Shown in pieces: positions 14,806 to 23,647 of a DNA stretch of 40,073 bases (the first letter of the stretch is position 1; each line of letters opens with the position of its first letter). The stretch lies in contig NZ_SRYA01000044.1 in NCBI RefSeq assembly GCF_004793545.1, forward strand, positions 1-40,073. The letters run 5' to 3'. A program made the translations under genes and the position numbers. The stretch is from Petralouisia muris. Its GTDB lineage: Bacteria > Bacillota > Clostridia > Lachnospirales > Lachnospiraceae. The notes below the pieces were generated by a model. That model searched no databases. It saw only the letters and a list, made by a program, of their open reading frames with translations, and had not been told where the DNA came from.

Positions 14806-15849
14806 ATGGCAATCAGTATTTATGACCCTAGAACAATGGGGAAATTAGTAGAGCGTATGCCGAAAGTGCATACTTTCATCAGAGATACGTTTTTCCGAAA
14901 CGTGGAAACATTTGATACACAGAAAATTGATGTGGACTTTAAGAAAGGAAACAGGCAGTTAGCACCTTTTGTACACAAGAAAGTAGGCGGGGAAACAATC
15001 GAAAACGAGGGTTTTCAGACAAACACATACGAACCTCCGCTTGTAGCACCAAACACGATTACAACGGTTGACGATATTTTAAAACGCACACCGGGGGAAA
15101 GTCTGTATAACGGAAAATCTCCGAACCAAAGGGCAGTAGAGAAAATGCGGAGGGATTTTGCCAAACTGGATGAAACAATAACCCGCCGTGAGGAGTGGAT
15201 GTGCTGCCAGTCGTTATTTACAGGAAAAATACCAATTCTTGATAAAAAAGGCAAGGCAATACAGGAGGAAATTGATTTTCAATTTACAAACAAGGAAACA
15301 CTTAAAACTGCTGATAGTTGGAAAACAAAGAAAGGCGGTAAGATTGCACAGTTAAAAGCATGGCGCAAACAAGTACAGAAAACAGGTTTTGTAAACTGTA
15401 ATGTGTGCCTTATGGGTGCGGACGCACTGGAGGCGTTCCTGTCTGACGAAGAGGTACAGGCGGTGCTTGATGTAAGGCGTTTTGAGGTTGCGGTTATAGC
15501 ACCTAAAGAATTGCCAAACGGTGCTACATACATTGGTACTATACATGAAATCGCAATGGATATTTACACATATAATGAATGGTATCTTGATGACTGGACA
15601 AAAAGAGATAAGCCGTTGTTGCCAGCTAATGTTGTTGCGTTACTGTCAACAGAAGCTAATTACTCAATGTACTATGGAGCGGTTGGGATTGTGGACGAAG
15701 CAGGAAAGACAATCAGCGTAGAAGAGGGTACAAGGATACCCGAACAGTGGGTAGAAAGACGCCCGGCAAGACGTTTCTTGCAGTTGTCCTCCGCTCCTAT
15801 TCCTGTACCGCATGAGGTTGATTCTTGGTTTGTTGCCACTGTATGCTAA
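14806..15849 (+). CDS. Major capsid protein, gpE-like
   Basis: 347 residues, standard for lambda gpE-type HK97-fold capsids. It begins MAISIYDPRTMGKLVERMP, then TFIRDTFFRNVETFDTQKIDVDFKKGNRQLAPFV, and has the typical PGESLYNGKSPNQRA segment near residue 97 and the C-terminal ILSTEANYSMYYG-like region. It forms the icosahedral shell with the decoration protein. AAAGGAGATAAC precedes the ATG. Confidence 0.92.
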   Translation: MAISIYDPRTMGKLVERMPKVHTFIRDTFFRNVETFDTQKIDVDFKKGNRQLAPFVHKKVGGETIENEGFQTNTYEPPLVAPNTITTVDDILKRTPGESLYNGKSPNQRAVEKMRRDFAKLDETITRREEWMCCQSLFTGKIPILDKKGKAIQEEIDFQFTNKETLKTADSWKTKKGGKIAQLKAWRKQVQKTGFVNCNVCLMGADALEAFLSDEEVQAVLDVRRFEVAVIAPKELPNGATYIGTIHEIAMDIYTYNEWYLDDWTKRDKPLLPANVVALLSTEANYSMYYGAVGIVDEAGKTISVEEGTRIPEQWVERRPARRFLQLSSAPIPVPHEVDSWFVATVC

Positions 15850-15861
15850 GGTAAGAAGCCT

Positions 15862-16203
15862 ATGAAGAATTTCAAAGAAATGCTTGATAAGGACTTAGAC
15901 AGCACATTTTATAACTTAGAAGAATTTGCACAGCTTAAAAGGGTTAAGTGTGACGGTATAAACAAAAAAATATCTGTCATACTTGACTCCGAAGAAACAA
16001 AGGAACGGCAGAACCTTGTTTCCGGGGATAATGCGGAGGGATTCTATGGGAAATACATTGTTGTCCGGGTGCGGTTAAGCGATATGGAAAAAGAACCCGC
16101 AAGCGGTATGAGGTTTTGGATTGATGATAACCTCTTTAAAATAACTGATGTACGGAATGAGTACAACGAACTCATTATAGGACTGGAGAGGTATGACGAA
16201 TGA
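15862..16203 (+). CDS. Head-tail connector-like protein
   Basis: 113 residues, beta-rich, with MRFWIDDNLFKITDVRNEYNELIIGLERYDE at the C-terminus. This ending is typical of small head-completion/connector proteins located after the capsid gene in Firmicutes phages. It overlaps the next gene by 4 nt (ATGA). Role inferred from position and fold pattern. Confidence 0.65.
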   Translation: MKNFKEMLDKDLDSTFYNLEEFAQLKRVKCDGINKKISVILDSEETKERQNLVSGDNAEGFYGKYIVVRVRLSDMEKEPASGMRFWIDDNLFKITDVRNEYNELIIGLERYDE

Positions 16204-16796
16204 TTGAGGTATCAGAACAGACCATAGACCGGATACACACGATACTTGCAGGCGTGGAAAAAGCAGACGAAAAAGTATTGAAACCCGCACTTGCAAGGGG
16301 GTTGATGGCAGGGAAAACGGCAGCGGGAAAAATGGTAAGGCAGACTTATCATATATCGGCGGGGGATTTTAACAGCCGTGGTTACATGAAATATCAAAAC
16401 GTAACCAAAAGCGGGGACGGAATCATAGGGAGTATTGAATATTCGGGCGGTGTGATACCGCTTATTAAATTTAAAGTATCCCCTAGTACGCCAAAGAAAA
16501 AGACAACGCCGAGTGCAGCAGTATTAAAGGCAAACAGCCTTGTGAAATTCAACAGGCAGAACAATGTATTTGTGGCACAAATGAAGTCGGGGCATATAGG
16601 GGTTATGGAAAGGCAGAAAGGCACGGTATCCCCGGCAACAGGAAAAGAAAAGCTGAAAGAACTGTTATCCCCGGCAGTACCGCAGATGGTAGGCAATGAA
16701 AAGGTTATGCAGAATGTGGAAGAAAGGGTAAACGAGGTTATCAATCAGCGAATAGAGCATGAAATAGAAAGGTTGTTAAGTAAAAGCGGAGGTTGA
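16200..16796 (+). CDS. Minor tail/completion protein Z-like
   Basis: 198 residues: N-terminal helical region (ADEKVLKPALARGLMAGKTAAGKMVRQTYHISAGDFNSRG) and C-terminal helix (ERVNEVINQRIEHEIERLL). This matches the phage minor tail protein Z type, which joins head and tail by finishing the tail terminator. Located between connector and tail-terminator candidates, overlapping both closely. Confidence 0.72.
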   Translation: MIEVSEQTIDRIHTILAGVEKADEKVLKPALARGLMAGKTAAGKMVRQTYHISAGDFNSRGYMKYQNVTKSGDGIIGSIEYSGGVIPLIKFKVSPSTPKKKTTPSAAVLKANSLVKFNRQNNVFVAQMKSGHIGVMERQKGTVSPATGKEKLKELLSPAVPQMVGNEKVMQNVEERVNEVINQRIEHEIERLLSKSGG

Positions 16797-16798
16797 TA

Positions 16799-17272
16799 AT
16801 GACACCATTAGACCTACTGGAAGCCTTAGAGGGATATTGCAAAGAGATAACAAAGGATATGCGGTTAGTTGCAAGAGTGACGGAAAACAGCACACAGGCA
16901 GCAGAACGCCCTCCGGCGGTATTTGTTGGCAATCTGCCTAATAAGGAATCAGAAAAGAAAGCAGCACCCTACATACTTTTAAAGTTATTGACTGGAAAAG
17001 ATGATAACGAAGAAAGCGTATGCAGGGTGCGTATTATTTGCGTGACATTTTCCGAGGACAAACAGGAAAACTATATACAATGCCTAAACTTGGTAACAAA
17101 GATTAAAACTAAGCTACTGGAGGACGTTGTGATAGATAACCGTTTTTCCTGTCAAAAGCCAGTAGAATTTATCATCTATGATGATGATTTAGAAGTGTAT
17201 CAGATAGGCGAGATAATGACTATTTGGGAAATGCAGCAGGTAAAAAGAGATGTAAGAAAATATTTAACATAA
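16799..17272 (+). CDS. Putative tail terminator/completion protein
   Basis: 157 residues from ATG 16799 (GGAGG 6 nt upstream; a TTG at 16793 abuts the Shine-Dalgarno). The alpha/beta layout PYILLKLLTGKDD...RVRIICVTFSEDKQENYIQCLNLVTKIK is typical of tail-terminator-like proteins at this operon position. Exact identity is inferred from synteny. Confidence 0.6.
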   Translation: MTPLDLLEALEGYCKEITKDMRLVARVTENSTQAAERPPAVFVGNLPNKESEKKAAPYILLKLLTGKDDNEESVCRVRIICVTFSEDKQENYIQCLNLVTKIKTKLLEDVVIDNRFSCQKPVEFIIYDDDLEVYQIGEIMTIWEMQQVKRDVRKYLT

Positions 17273-17286
17273 GGAGGCATGGCAAT

Positions 17287-17700
17287 ATGGCAGCAAAGAA
17301 AGCAGCAAGCACACAGACGGCAGCAGAAAACGCCACAATAGCCGAAAATGGCGTTAAAAATGAAAATGCGGTAAATTCTACACCTAAAGAGGAAAAAGGG
17401 CAGGAAACGGCAAATACGGAAGCCACAGAGGGAGCAGAGAACGCAGAAGAGGAAACATTTATTTATATCGGACCGACAACCCACACAGGGTTGATTGAAA
17501 ACACGATTGTTAAAGGTACAAGGGAAAGCGTGGAGAAATATTTGAAAGACGCAATAGAAGAAATACCACAGATAAAAATGCTTATTGTGCCGACAGAGAG
17601 CCTTGCGGTCAATAGGGCAAAGGTAAGGCAGACAGGCACATTATTAAACAAGTATTACAATGATGTGTTAAGCCTGTTAAGAAAAGCAAAGGAGGTTTAA
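17287..17700 (+). CDS. Hypothetical protein upstream of tail sheath
   Basis: 137 residues from ATG 17287. A low-complexity Ala/Glu/Asn N-terminal half precedes a folded C-terminal half (FIYIGPTTHTGLIENTIVKG...). Proteins of this size and ending lie directly before the sheath gene in many Firmicutes contractile phages; their role is not established. The disordered N-terminus could be a flexible tether. Confidence 0.6.
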   Translation: MAAKKAASTQTAAENATIAENGVKNENAVNSTPKEEKGQETANTEATEGAENAEEETFIYIGPTTHTGLIENTIVKGTRESVEKYLKDAIEEIPQIKMLIVPTESLAVNRAKVRQTGTLLNKYYNDVLSLLRKAKEV

Positions 17701-17703
17701 AAA

Positions 17704-19167
17704 ATGGCTTATTTTCATGGAGCGAAAGCAAGCAAGCGGGGTACAAGTATTTCAACGCCAGTAACCGCAGACAGTTGCATACACCTCATTGTAGGAACTG
17801 CCCCGGCACATATGGTAAATGGCAAAGTAAACGAGCCTGTATATGTATCCTCATATACGGAAGCCGTGGAAGCTATGGGGTATAGTGACGATTGGAAAAA
17901 GTACGATATTTGCGAGGAAATTTACACAAGTTTCAAACTGTATCAGAATGGACCGATTGTAATTATCAATGTGTTAGACCCGGCAAAGCATTTAACAGGG
18001 GAAACGGACACAGAGGACATGAGGTTATCCGGGGGCGTTTTGGATTTGCCGTTAGAAGCATTGGCAGATAAGGTAGTAGTAAAAGGGTATAGCACAGAGG
18101 AAACGCTTACAGACGAATACAAAAGGGGCGTTGACTATGAATTACTGTACACTGACGAAGTATTAAGACTGGAGCGTATCGAGGGCGGGGCGATTACGTC
18201 CGATAATGCAACACTTAATATCAAGTATAACGCAGTTGACCCCTCAAAGGTAACAAAAAAGGATATTATAGGGGGATATGATATTAACACAAAGAAATCA
18301 AGCGGTTTTGAATTGGTTGATTTTATTTTCCCGAAATTCCGGGTTATACCAACGGTTTTTCTTGCACCGAACTTTTCACACGATAGCGAGGTTGCAGCAA
18401 TCATGGCAGCGAAAGCCGAAAGTATCAACGGACTTTTCAAGGGAAAGGCGATTATTGATGTTGATACAACGGAAGCAACAACCTACACAGAGGCGGTAGA
18501 GTGGAAAAATAAAAATAATATCGTGCAGCCGTCTGAATTGTTAGTATGGCCCATGCTGACATTAGGGGGCAGGGTGTTCCATTATTCCACACAGTTAGCC
18601 GGACTTATGGCAAAGACGGACGCAAACGAAGATTTAGGAAAAGGAACGCCGTGTGAATCAGCAAGTAATAAAACATTGCAGATAGACGGCATGGTATTAG
18701 AGGACGGAACAGAGGTATTACTTGACCTCACAAAAGCCAATTATCTTAACTCACAGGGAATTATCACAGGGTTAAACTTTATCGGAGGTTTTGTATCGTG
18801 GGGTAATGAAACAGCCTGTTATCCGTCAAATACGGACGTTACGGACTACTTTTATTGCGTGAGCCGTATGTTTCAGTGGGTGGGAAATTCGGTTATCCTG
18901 TCAATGTGGAGCAAGGTTGACAGGGGATTAAAACCACGGTTGGTAGAATCGGTTGTACAGAGCCTTAACATTTGGCTTAACGGACTTACGGCAGAAGAGG
19001 TAATTTTAGGCGGGAGGATTGAGTTTTTAGAAGAGGAAAACCCGGTTACGGACTTGATGGCGGGCATTGCACATTTTCATATTTACCTTACCCCGCCTAG
19101 TCCGGCGAAAGAACTTGATTTTGTACTGGAGTATGACATAAGTTATCTTGAAACTTTATTTGAGTAA
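17704..19167 (+). CDS. Contractile tail sheath protein
   Basis: 487 residues. N-terminal FHGAKASKRGTSISTPVTADSCIHLIVGTAPAH, then NGPIVIINVLDP; the C-terminal domain, with GGFVSWGNETACYPSNTDVTDYFYCVSRMF and the final GIAHFHIYLTPPSPAKELDFVLEYD, is the conserved sheath core. It polymerises around the tube and contracts on infection, which fixes the virion as a myovirus type. AAGGAGG precedes the ATG. Confidence 0.92.
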   Translation: MAYFHGAKASKRGTSISTPVTADSCIHLIVGTAPAHMVNGKVNEPVYVSSYTEAVEAMGYSDDWKKYDICEEIYTSFKLYQNGPIVIINVLDPAKHLTGETDTEDMRLSGGVLDLPLEALADKVVVKGYSTEETLTDEYKRGVDYELLYTDEVLRLERIEGGAITSDNATLNIKYNAVDPSKVTKKDIIGGYDINTKKSSGFELVDFIFPKFRVIPTVFLAPNFSHDSEVAAIMAAKAESINGLFKGKAIIDVDTTEATTYTEAVEWKNKNNIVQPSELLVWPMLTLGGRVFHYSTQLAGLMAKTDANEDLGKGTPCESASNKTLQIDGMVLEDGTEVLLDLTKANYLNSQGIITGLNFIGGFVSWGNETACYPSNTDVTDYFYCVSRMFQWVGNSVILSMWSKVDRGLKPRLVESVVQSLNIWLNGLTAEEVILGGRIEFLEEENPVTDLMAGIAHFHIYLTPPSPAKELDFVLEYDISYLETLFE

Positions 19168-19181
19168 GGAGGCGAAAAAGA

Positions 19182-19703
19182 ATGGGACAGGTTGACGAAA
19201 CTGTTATTGGGTTTGCGGTATACGAGGACGCAACGGAATATTTAGGAATATCAGAAGCAACATTGCCGGAAATTTCTAATATCACAGAGGAAATAAGCGG
19301 GGCCGGAATCAATGGAAAATATGAAACTGCCATATTAGGGCAGATTGAAGCAATGACGCTTACGCTTAATTTCAGAACGGTAACAAGAAATGCTATAAAA
19401 CTTTTCGAGCCGAGGAGGCACAATCTTGATTTGAGGGCAGCACAGCAGAATCAGGACCCGACAAAAGGCATAGTAGGAGTTACAAAAGTAAAGCATATTT
19501 TGACGGTTGTGCCTAAAAAGCTGAATCCGGGGAAATTGGCAACGGCAAGCGCAGCAGAGGTAAGCGGGGAATATGCGGTAATGTATTACGCAAGCTACAT
19601 AGACGGAAAAAAGATGTTAGAAATTGACCCTTTGAATTACATTTACTATGTAAATGGGCAGGATAATCGTTGGGAAGAAATCAAAAAGGCACTTGGAAAA
19701 TAG
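19182..19703 (+). CDS. Major tail tube protein (FII type)
   Basis: 173 residues, standard for P2 FII-like tube proteins. The beta-rich pattern begins GFAVYEDATEYLGISEATLPEI, with AMTLTLNFRTVTRNAIKLFEPRRHNLDLRAAQQ in the middle. It builds the inner tube through which DNA passes. A terminator-like hairpin follows immediately, probably setting a high ratio of tube and sheath to downstream tail proteins. Confidence 0.9.
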   Translation: MGQVDETVIGFAVYEDATEYLGISEATLPEISNITEEISGAGINGKYETAILGQIEAMTLTLNFRTVTRNAIKLFEPRRHNLDLRAAQQNQDPTKGIVGVTKVKHILTVVPKKLNPGKLATASAAEVSGEYAVMYYASYIDGKKMLEIDPLNYIYYVNGQDNRWEEIKKALGK

Positions 19704-19725
19704 GCACGGGAAACCGTGCTTTTTC
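19704..19725 (+). terminator. Hairpin terminator after tail tube gene
   Basis: GCACGG-GAAA-CCGTGC followed by TTTTT. The GNRA-like loop and short stem suggest partial termination between the tube and chaperone genes. Confidence 0.75.
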
Positions 19726-19752
19726 CTTGCACAAATTTAGGAGGTTAAGACA

Positions 19753-20163
19753 ATGGAAGATATTAAGAGAGAAAACGGACAGGAAGCAGTTACAGAGGAA
19801 ACAAAAGCAGAAGTGGCGGTTGTGACCGATTCGGACACAAAGGAAAAAGTGCCGGAGGGCGCATATGTGCTTACACTTGCAAGGGATTACACCTATGAGG
19901 ATAAGACCTATAAAAAATTCGTGTTTGATTTTGAAAGACTTATAGGGGAGGATTTGGTAGACATTGAAACGGAAATGACGGCGGTAGGCGAATTTGCTTT
20001 ATCCCCGGAAATTTCAACCTCATTCCTGTACAGGTTAGCAGCAAAGGCAGCGGGAGTAGGAAGTGACGTTATATTACATCTTCCAATCCGTGAGTTTGGA
20101 AAGGTCAAAAATAAGGCACAAAGTTTTTTAGTGTCAACGGGATACGGCGACAGAACCCAATAA
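19753..20163 (+). CDS. Tail assembly chaperone (short form)
   Basis: 136 residues. The N-terminal tail is disordered, followed by EGAYVLTLARDYTYEDKTYKKFVFDFERLIGEDLVDIE, a signature of gpE/gp41-type chaperones that hold the tape measure during tail assembly. Codons for VTDSDT carry a dispersed near-palindrome. Near the C-terminus the frame crosses a T TTT TTA slippery heptamer (20124-20130), giving an extended product in the -1 frame. Confidence 0.82.
   Translation: MEDIKRENGQEAVTEETKAEVAVVTDSDTKEKVPEGAYVLTLARDYTYEDKTYKKFVFDFERLIGEDLVDIETEMTAVGEFALSPEISTSFLYRLAAKAAGVGSDVILHLPIREFGKVKNKAQSFLVSTGYGDRTQ
19822..19838 (+). promoter_or_regulatory. Dispersed near-palindrome copy 3
   Basis: GTGACCGATTCGGACAC, identical to copy 1, about 70 nt inside the tail chaperone gene. 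Confidence 0.5.
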
Positions 20164-20321
20164 AATGGTTTAAAAAAAATAGCATATTACTGTCAAGGGA
20201 AACCCATACAGGATTAGAGTTTTGGCTAAAGCAGACAATTAGGGGGTTGGATTCTTGGATTAAGACATACAACTTGGTAGTCGAAGAGCAGAAGAAAGGA
20301 GCGGGAAATGGCAACGGCTAA
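20130..20321 (+). CDS. -1 frameshift extension of the tail assembly chaperone
   Basis: The -1 frame is open from 20115 to a TAA at 20319-20321 and encodes about 63 residues after the slip, including IKWFKKNSILLSRETHTGLEFWLKQTIRGL (within 20160-20250). Such a 'WFKKN...SGLEFWLKQ'-like segment is the T-type extension of G/GT chaperones. Tail chaperone pairs made by programmed -1 frameshifting are widely conserved in long-tailed phages. The slippery heptamer TTTTTTA sits exactly in the phase needed. The extension overlaps the tape measure start by 14 nt. Confidence 0.75.
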   Translation, partial: SVNGIRRQNPIKWFKKNSILLSRETHTGLEFWLKQTIRGLDSWIKTYNLVVEEQKKGAGNGNG

Positions 20322-23300
20322 ACAGTTTGAGTTACTTTTTCAGCTAACCGCACGGCTTGGGCCGAACTTTTCCCAATCCTTTAAAAATGCGTCACGAACC
20401 ATGCAATTACTGCAGAATGATTTAAAGGGTGCAGACAAGAAACTAAAGGACGTATCAGCTTATCAGAAGCAGCAGAACGCCGTGGAAAAGAGCAGACAGC
20501 GAGTAAGTGAATTACAGGCGGAGCATGAACGGCTGACAAAGGAAATTGAGGAAACAGGGCAGGCAACGCCGGAACTTACAAGACAACTACAGGCGAATGA
20601 AAAGGCATTGCAAAAAGCACAGGACGCAACGGCGAGGGAAGAGGAAAAGCTAGAAGAATTAAGCAATACCCTCCGGGAAGCCGGAATAAATACGGACAAT
20701 TTAGGGCGAGATACAAACGAACTAAGGCAGCAGTATGAGAAGCTAGAAAAGGCACAGAAGAAAGTACAGGAAATAACAGAGAAACAGGCAGCAAACAAAC
20801 AGGCTATTTCAGAAACAAAAGCACAATTAGGAGGCTTGATTGGAACGGTTACGGCGGTAGGTGCTGCCATTTATGCCGGACCGGTAAAGAAAGCAGCAGA
20901 GTTTCAAGAGCAGATGTCAACCGTAAAATCCATATCTAACGCCAGTGCGGAGGATATGGCGAAACTATCCCAAAAGGCTAAGGAAATGGGTGCAACAACC
21001 GCATTTACGGCAGCAGAAGCCGGGGAAGCTATGGAATACATGGCAATGGCGGGTTGGAAAACAGGGGATATGTTAGGCGGTATTGAGGGCATTATGAACC
21101 TTGCGGCAGCGTCCGGGGAAGAATTAGGGTCGGTATCAGATATTGTAACAGACGCTTTAACGGCGTTTGGGTTATCGGCATCAGACGCAGGACATTTTTC
21201 GGACGTATTGGCACAAGCCTCCAGTAATGCAAATACTAATGTATCTATGATGGGGTCAACATTCCAAAAAGTGGCTCCGGTTGCAGGTGCGTTGGGGTAT
21301 AGCGTGGAGGATATGTCATTAGGCATAGGCTTAATGGCAAACGCCAGTATAAAAGCAGAGGTGGCAGGAACTAGCCTAAAAACGGCATTGGCAAATATGG
21401 CAAAGCCGACAAAACAACAGGCTGCATACATGGATAAGTACGGAATCAGCCTTACAAAAACAGACGGTACAATGAAATCGTTTGGCGAGGTGGTGGAAAA
21501 TCTTAGGGGCAGCTTAGGCGGTTTATCAGAACAGGAGCAGATTGCAGCAGCAACGGCGATTTTCGGAAAAGAAAGTTTTGCGGGTATGCTTGCTATTGTA
21601 AATGCTTCCGAACAGGATTATAACAAGCTGACCGAAGCGGTATATAATTGTGACGGTGCAGCTAAACGAATGGCAGAAACGAAACTTGACAACCTAAACG
21701 GCAGTATCACGCTTGCAAAATCAGCGTTTGACGCTTTACAGGTAGAGTTAGGGGAGTTGTTACTCCCAACACTTACAGAGGGCGTAAAGAAATTTACGGA
21801 CATAATAACCGTGGTTACAACATTTGTAAGGGAAAACCCCGGAGCGGTTAAAGCGATTGCAAAAATAGTAGCCGGGTTGGTTGGACTGAAAGCCGGGGGA
21901 TTGATTGCGAAACTTGGATTTTTAGAAGTTAAAGGCGGTATACTGTCAATTCAAAAGGCTTTTACCATGATTAAAGGCTTGGGGATTACGAAATACCTAA
22001 GCAGCATGGGCGGTGGATTCGGTGGAATCCTTACAAAAATATTGCCGTTGGTGGGTGTGATTGCAGCGGTAGGTGGTGCAATTTATTATGTGTCAACCCA
22101 CTTAGAACAGGTACGGGGATTTATTCAAAATACCTTTGGAGATGAGGGTTTAGCCGTATTTGACAAGCTATGGAGCGTGATAACACAGGTAGGAACGGCA
22201 TTAAAGGACGCATTTTTTACAAGCGGTACAGGGGTGCTTGATACGCTAAAAGAAGTTTTGCCAACGATATTAGGCACATTGCAGAATGGGTTATTGCCAA
22301 TCTTGCCTATGATTGTAAACTTATTTGTGCAGATATTACCGCTTTTGGGGCAGATTGTAACGGCTATTCTGCCTGTTTTGGGAGAACTGATAAGCGCCGT
22401 TATCGTGATACTTGCACAGCTTGTAGCGGAAATTTTGCCAGTTATCGTACAACTCATATCTGCTATTTTGCCTTTGGTATTGCAGATTGTACAGGCGGTT
22501 TTACCCGTGCTTATCGACTTGATAAATACAATAGTGCCTGTACTGGTAGAGATTATACAGGCGGTTTTGCCTGTCATTATTCAGTTGATACAAACGCTTT
22601 TGCCTATTGTAATGCAGATTATAGATACTGTTTTGCCTGTATTTATAAATTTGCTTAATACGCTAGTGCCGATTTTTCAGAACATCATACAGGCTATTTT
22701 GCCAGTATTGCAGCAGCTTTTACAAGCCTTAGTGCCTGTTATTCAGTTGTTGGCAGAGGTTTTTGCAAGCGTGTTAGGGTCGGCATTGCAAAGCATAGCA
22801 AACATTGTAGGTAATGTCATGCAGATTTTTCAAGGATTGATAGACTTTATTACTGGTGTGTTTACCGGGAATTGGTCGCAGGCATGGAACGGAATCAAGA
22901 GCATTTTCAGCGGTGCAGTTGGTGGACTTGGAGAAATCATAAAAGCACCATTACGGGCGGTTGTTTCAGCCGTCAATACAGTAATCGGAGGACTAAACAA
23001 ATTATCAGTGCCGGATTGGGTGCCGGGAATAGGTGGAAAAGGAATTAACATACCGCTTATACCGGGATTTGTAAACGGAACTATGAGAACGCCGGATACA
23101 TTCATAGCAGGCGAGAACGGCCCCGAACTTATCACAGGGGCAGCAAACAGGAGCGTATTTACCGCAGCACAGACAGGGAAAATATTTAACAACATGGCAC
23201 AGGCACAAGACCTTAACACGGCAAGCAATGTAAACGCCGGGGCGATTGGTGCGGGTACAATTACAATCCATGTAACAAACAACCCTACAGTAAATGTAAA

Positions 23301-23433
23301 CGGTGGGGAAACAGACGGAATAAAAGAACAGTTGCAGCAGTATGACGAGGAATTTTTAGAAAAGATACGGCAGATTATTATATCTATTCTAAGAGAACAG
23401 AAAGAACAGGAGGGCAGGGTTGCTTATGCTTGA
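20308..23433 (+). CDS. Tail tape measure protein, TP901 type
   Basis: 1041 residues. N-terminal long coiled coil (about 30-175), a conserved TP901 core with ATTAFTAAEAGEAMEYMAMAGWKTGDMLGGIEG (about 230-265) and DALTAFGLSASDAGHFSDVLAQASSNANT, then hydrophobic segments. Residues 665-818 are 14 tandem 11-residue hydrophobic repeats (consensus ILPVLxQLIxA). The C-terminal domain includes SVPDWVPGIGGKGINIPLIPGFVNGT. It sets tail length and is ejected with the DNA. GAAAGGAGCGG precedes the ATG. Confidence 0.93.
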   Translation: MATAKQFELLFQLTARLGPNFSQSFKNASRTMQLLQNDLKGADKKLKDVSAYQKQQNAVEKSRQRVSELQAEHERLTKEIEETGQATPELTRQLQANEKALQKAQDATAREEEKLEELSNTLREAGINTDNLGRDTNELRQQYEKLEKAQKKVQEITEKQAANKQAISETKAQLGGLIGTVTAVGAAIYAGPVKKAAEFQEQMSTVKSISNASAEDMAKLSQKAKEMGATTAFTAAEAGEAMEYMAMAGWKTGDMLGGIEGIMNLAAASGEELGSVSDIVTDALTAFGLSASDAGHFSDVLAQASSNANTNVSMMGSTFQKVAPVAGALGYSVEDMSLGIGLMANASIKAEVAGTSLKTALANMAKPTKQQAAYMDKYGISLTKTDGTMKSFGEVVENLRGSLGGLSEQEQIAAATAIFGKESFAGMLAIVNASEQDYNKLTEAVYNCDGAAKRMAETKLDNLNGSITLAKSAFDALQVELGELLLPTLTEGVKKFTDIITVVTTFVRENPGAVKAIAKIVAGLVGLKAGGLIAKLGFLEVKGGILSIQKAFTMIKGLGITKYLSSMGGGFGGILTKILPLVGVIAAVGGAIYYVSTHLEQVRGFIQNTFGDEGLAVFDKLWSVITQVGTALKDAFFTSGTGVLDTLKEVLPTILGTLQNGLLPILPMIVNLFVQILPLLGQIVTAILPVLGELISAVIVILAQLVAEILPVIVQLISAILPLVLQIVQAVLPVLIDLINTIVPVLVEIIQAVLPVIIQLIQTLLPIVMQIIDTVLPVFINLLNTLVPIFQNIIQAILPVLQQLLQALVPVIQLLAEVFASVLGSALQSIANIVGNVMQIFQGLIDFITGVFTGNWSQAWNGIKSIFSGAVGGLGEIIKAPLRAVVSAVNTVIGGLNKLSVPDWVPGIGGKGINIPLIPGFVNGTMRTPDTFIAGENGPELITGAANRSVFTAAQTGKIFNNMAQAQDLNTASNVNAGAIGAGTITIHVTNNPTVNVNGGETDGIKEQLQQYDEEFLEKIRQIIISILREQKEQEGRVAYA
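22300..22761 (+). repeat. 14 tandem 33-bp coding repeats in the tape measure gene
   Basis: Imperfect 33-bp units encode 11-residue blocks such as ILPVIVQLISA, ILPLVLQIVQA and VLPVLIDLINT. Proline at the third position of most blocks and hydrophobic residues elsewhere give a regular helical membrane-like rod. Confidence 0.8.
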
Positions 23434-23647
23434 TACATATATAACCATATCCGGGGATACATGGGATATTGTGGCTTACAAGGTTTACGGAAATGAAATG
23501 TATATGGATATGCTGATTAAAGCAAATATAGAGCATAAGGATACCTATATATTTCCGGCGGGGGTCGAGTTGACCCTCCCGGAAATTGATTTAGAGGTAT
23601 CGGAAACATTGCCTCCGTGGAAACAGGGGGTAACGGAAAATGAGTGA
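23426..23647 (+). CDS. Tail protein X (LysM-like)
   Basis: 73 residues from ATG 23426; a TTG at 23420 is an alternative. The pattern TYITISGDTWDIVAYKVYGNEMYMDMLIKAN matches P2 gpX, a small LysM-like protein at the tail hub. It overlaps the tape measure end and the next gene by 8 nt. Confidence 0.85.
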   Translation: MLDTYITISGDTWDIVAYKVYGNEMYMDMLIKANIEHKDTYIFPAGVELTLPEIDLEVSETLPPWKQGVTENE

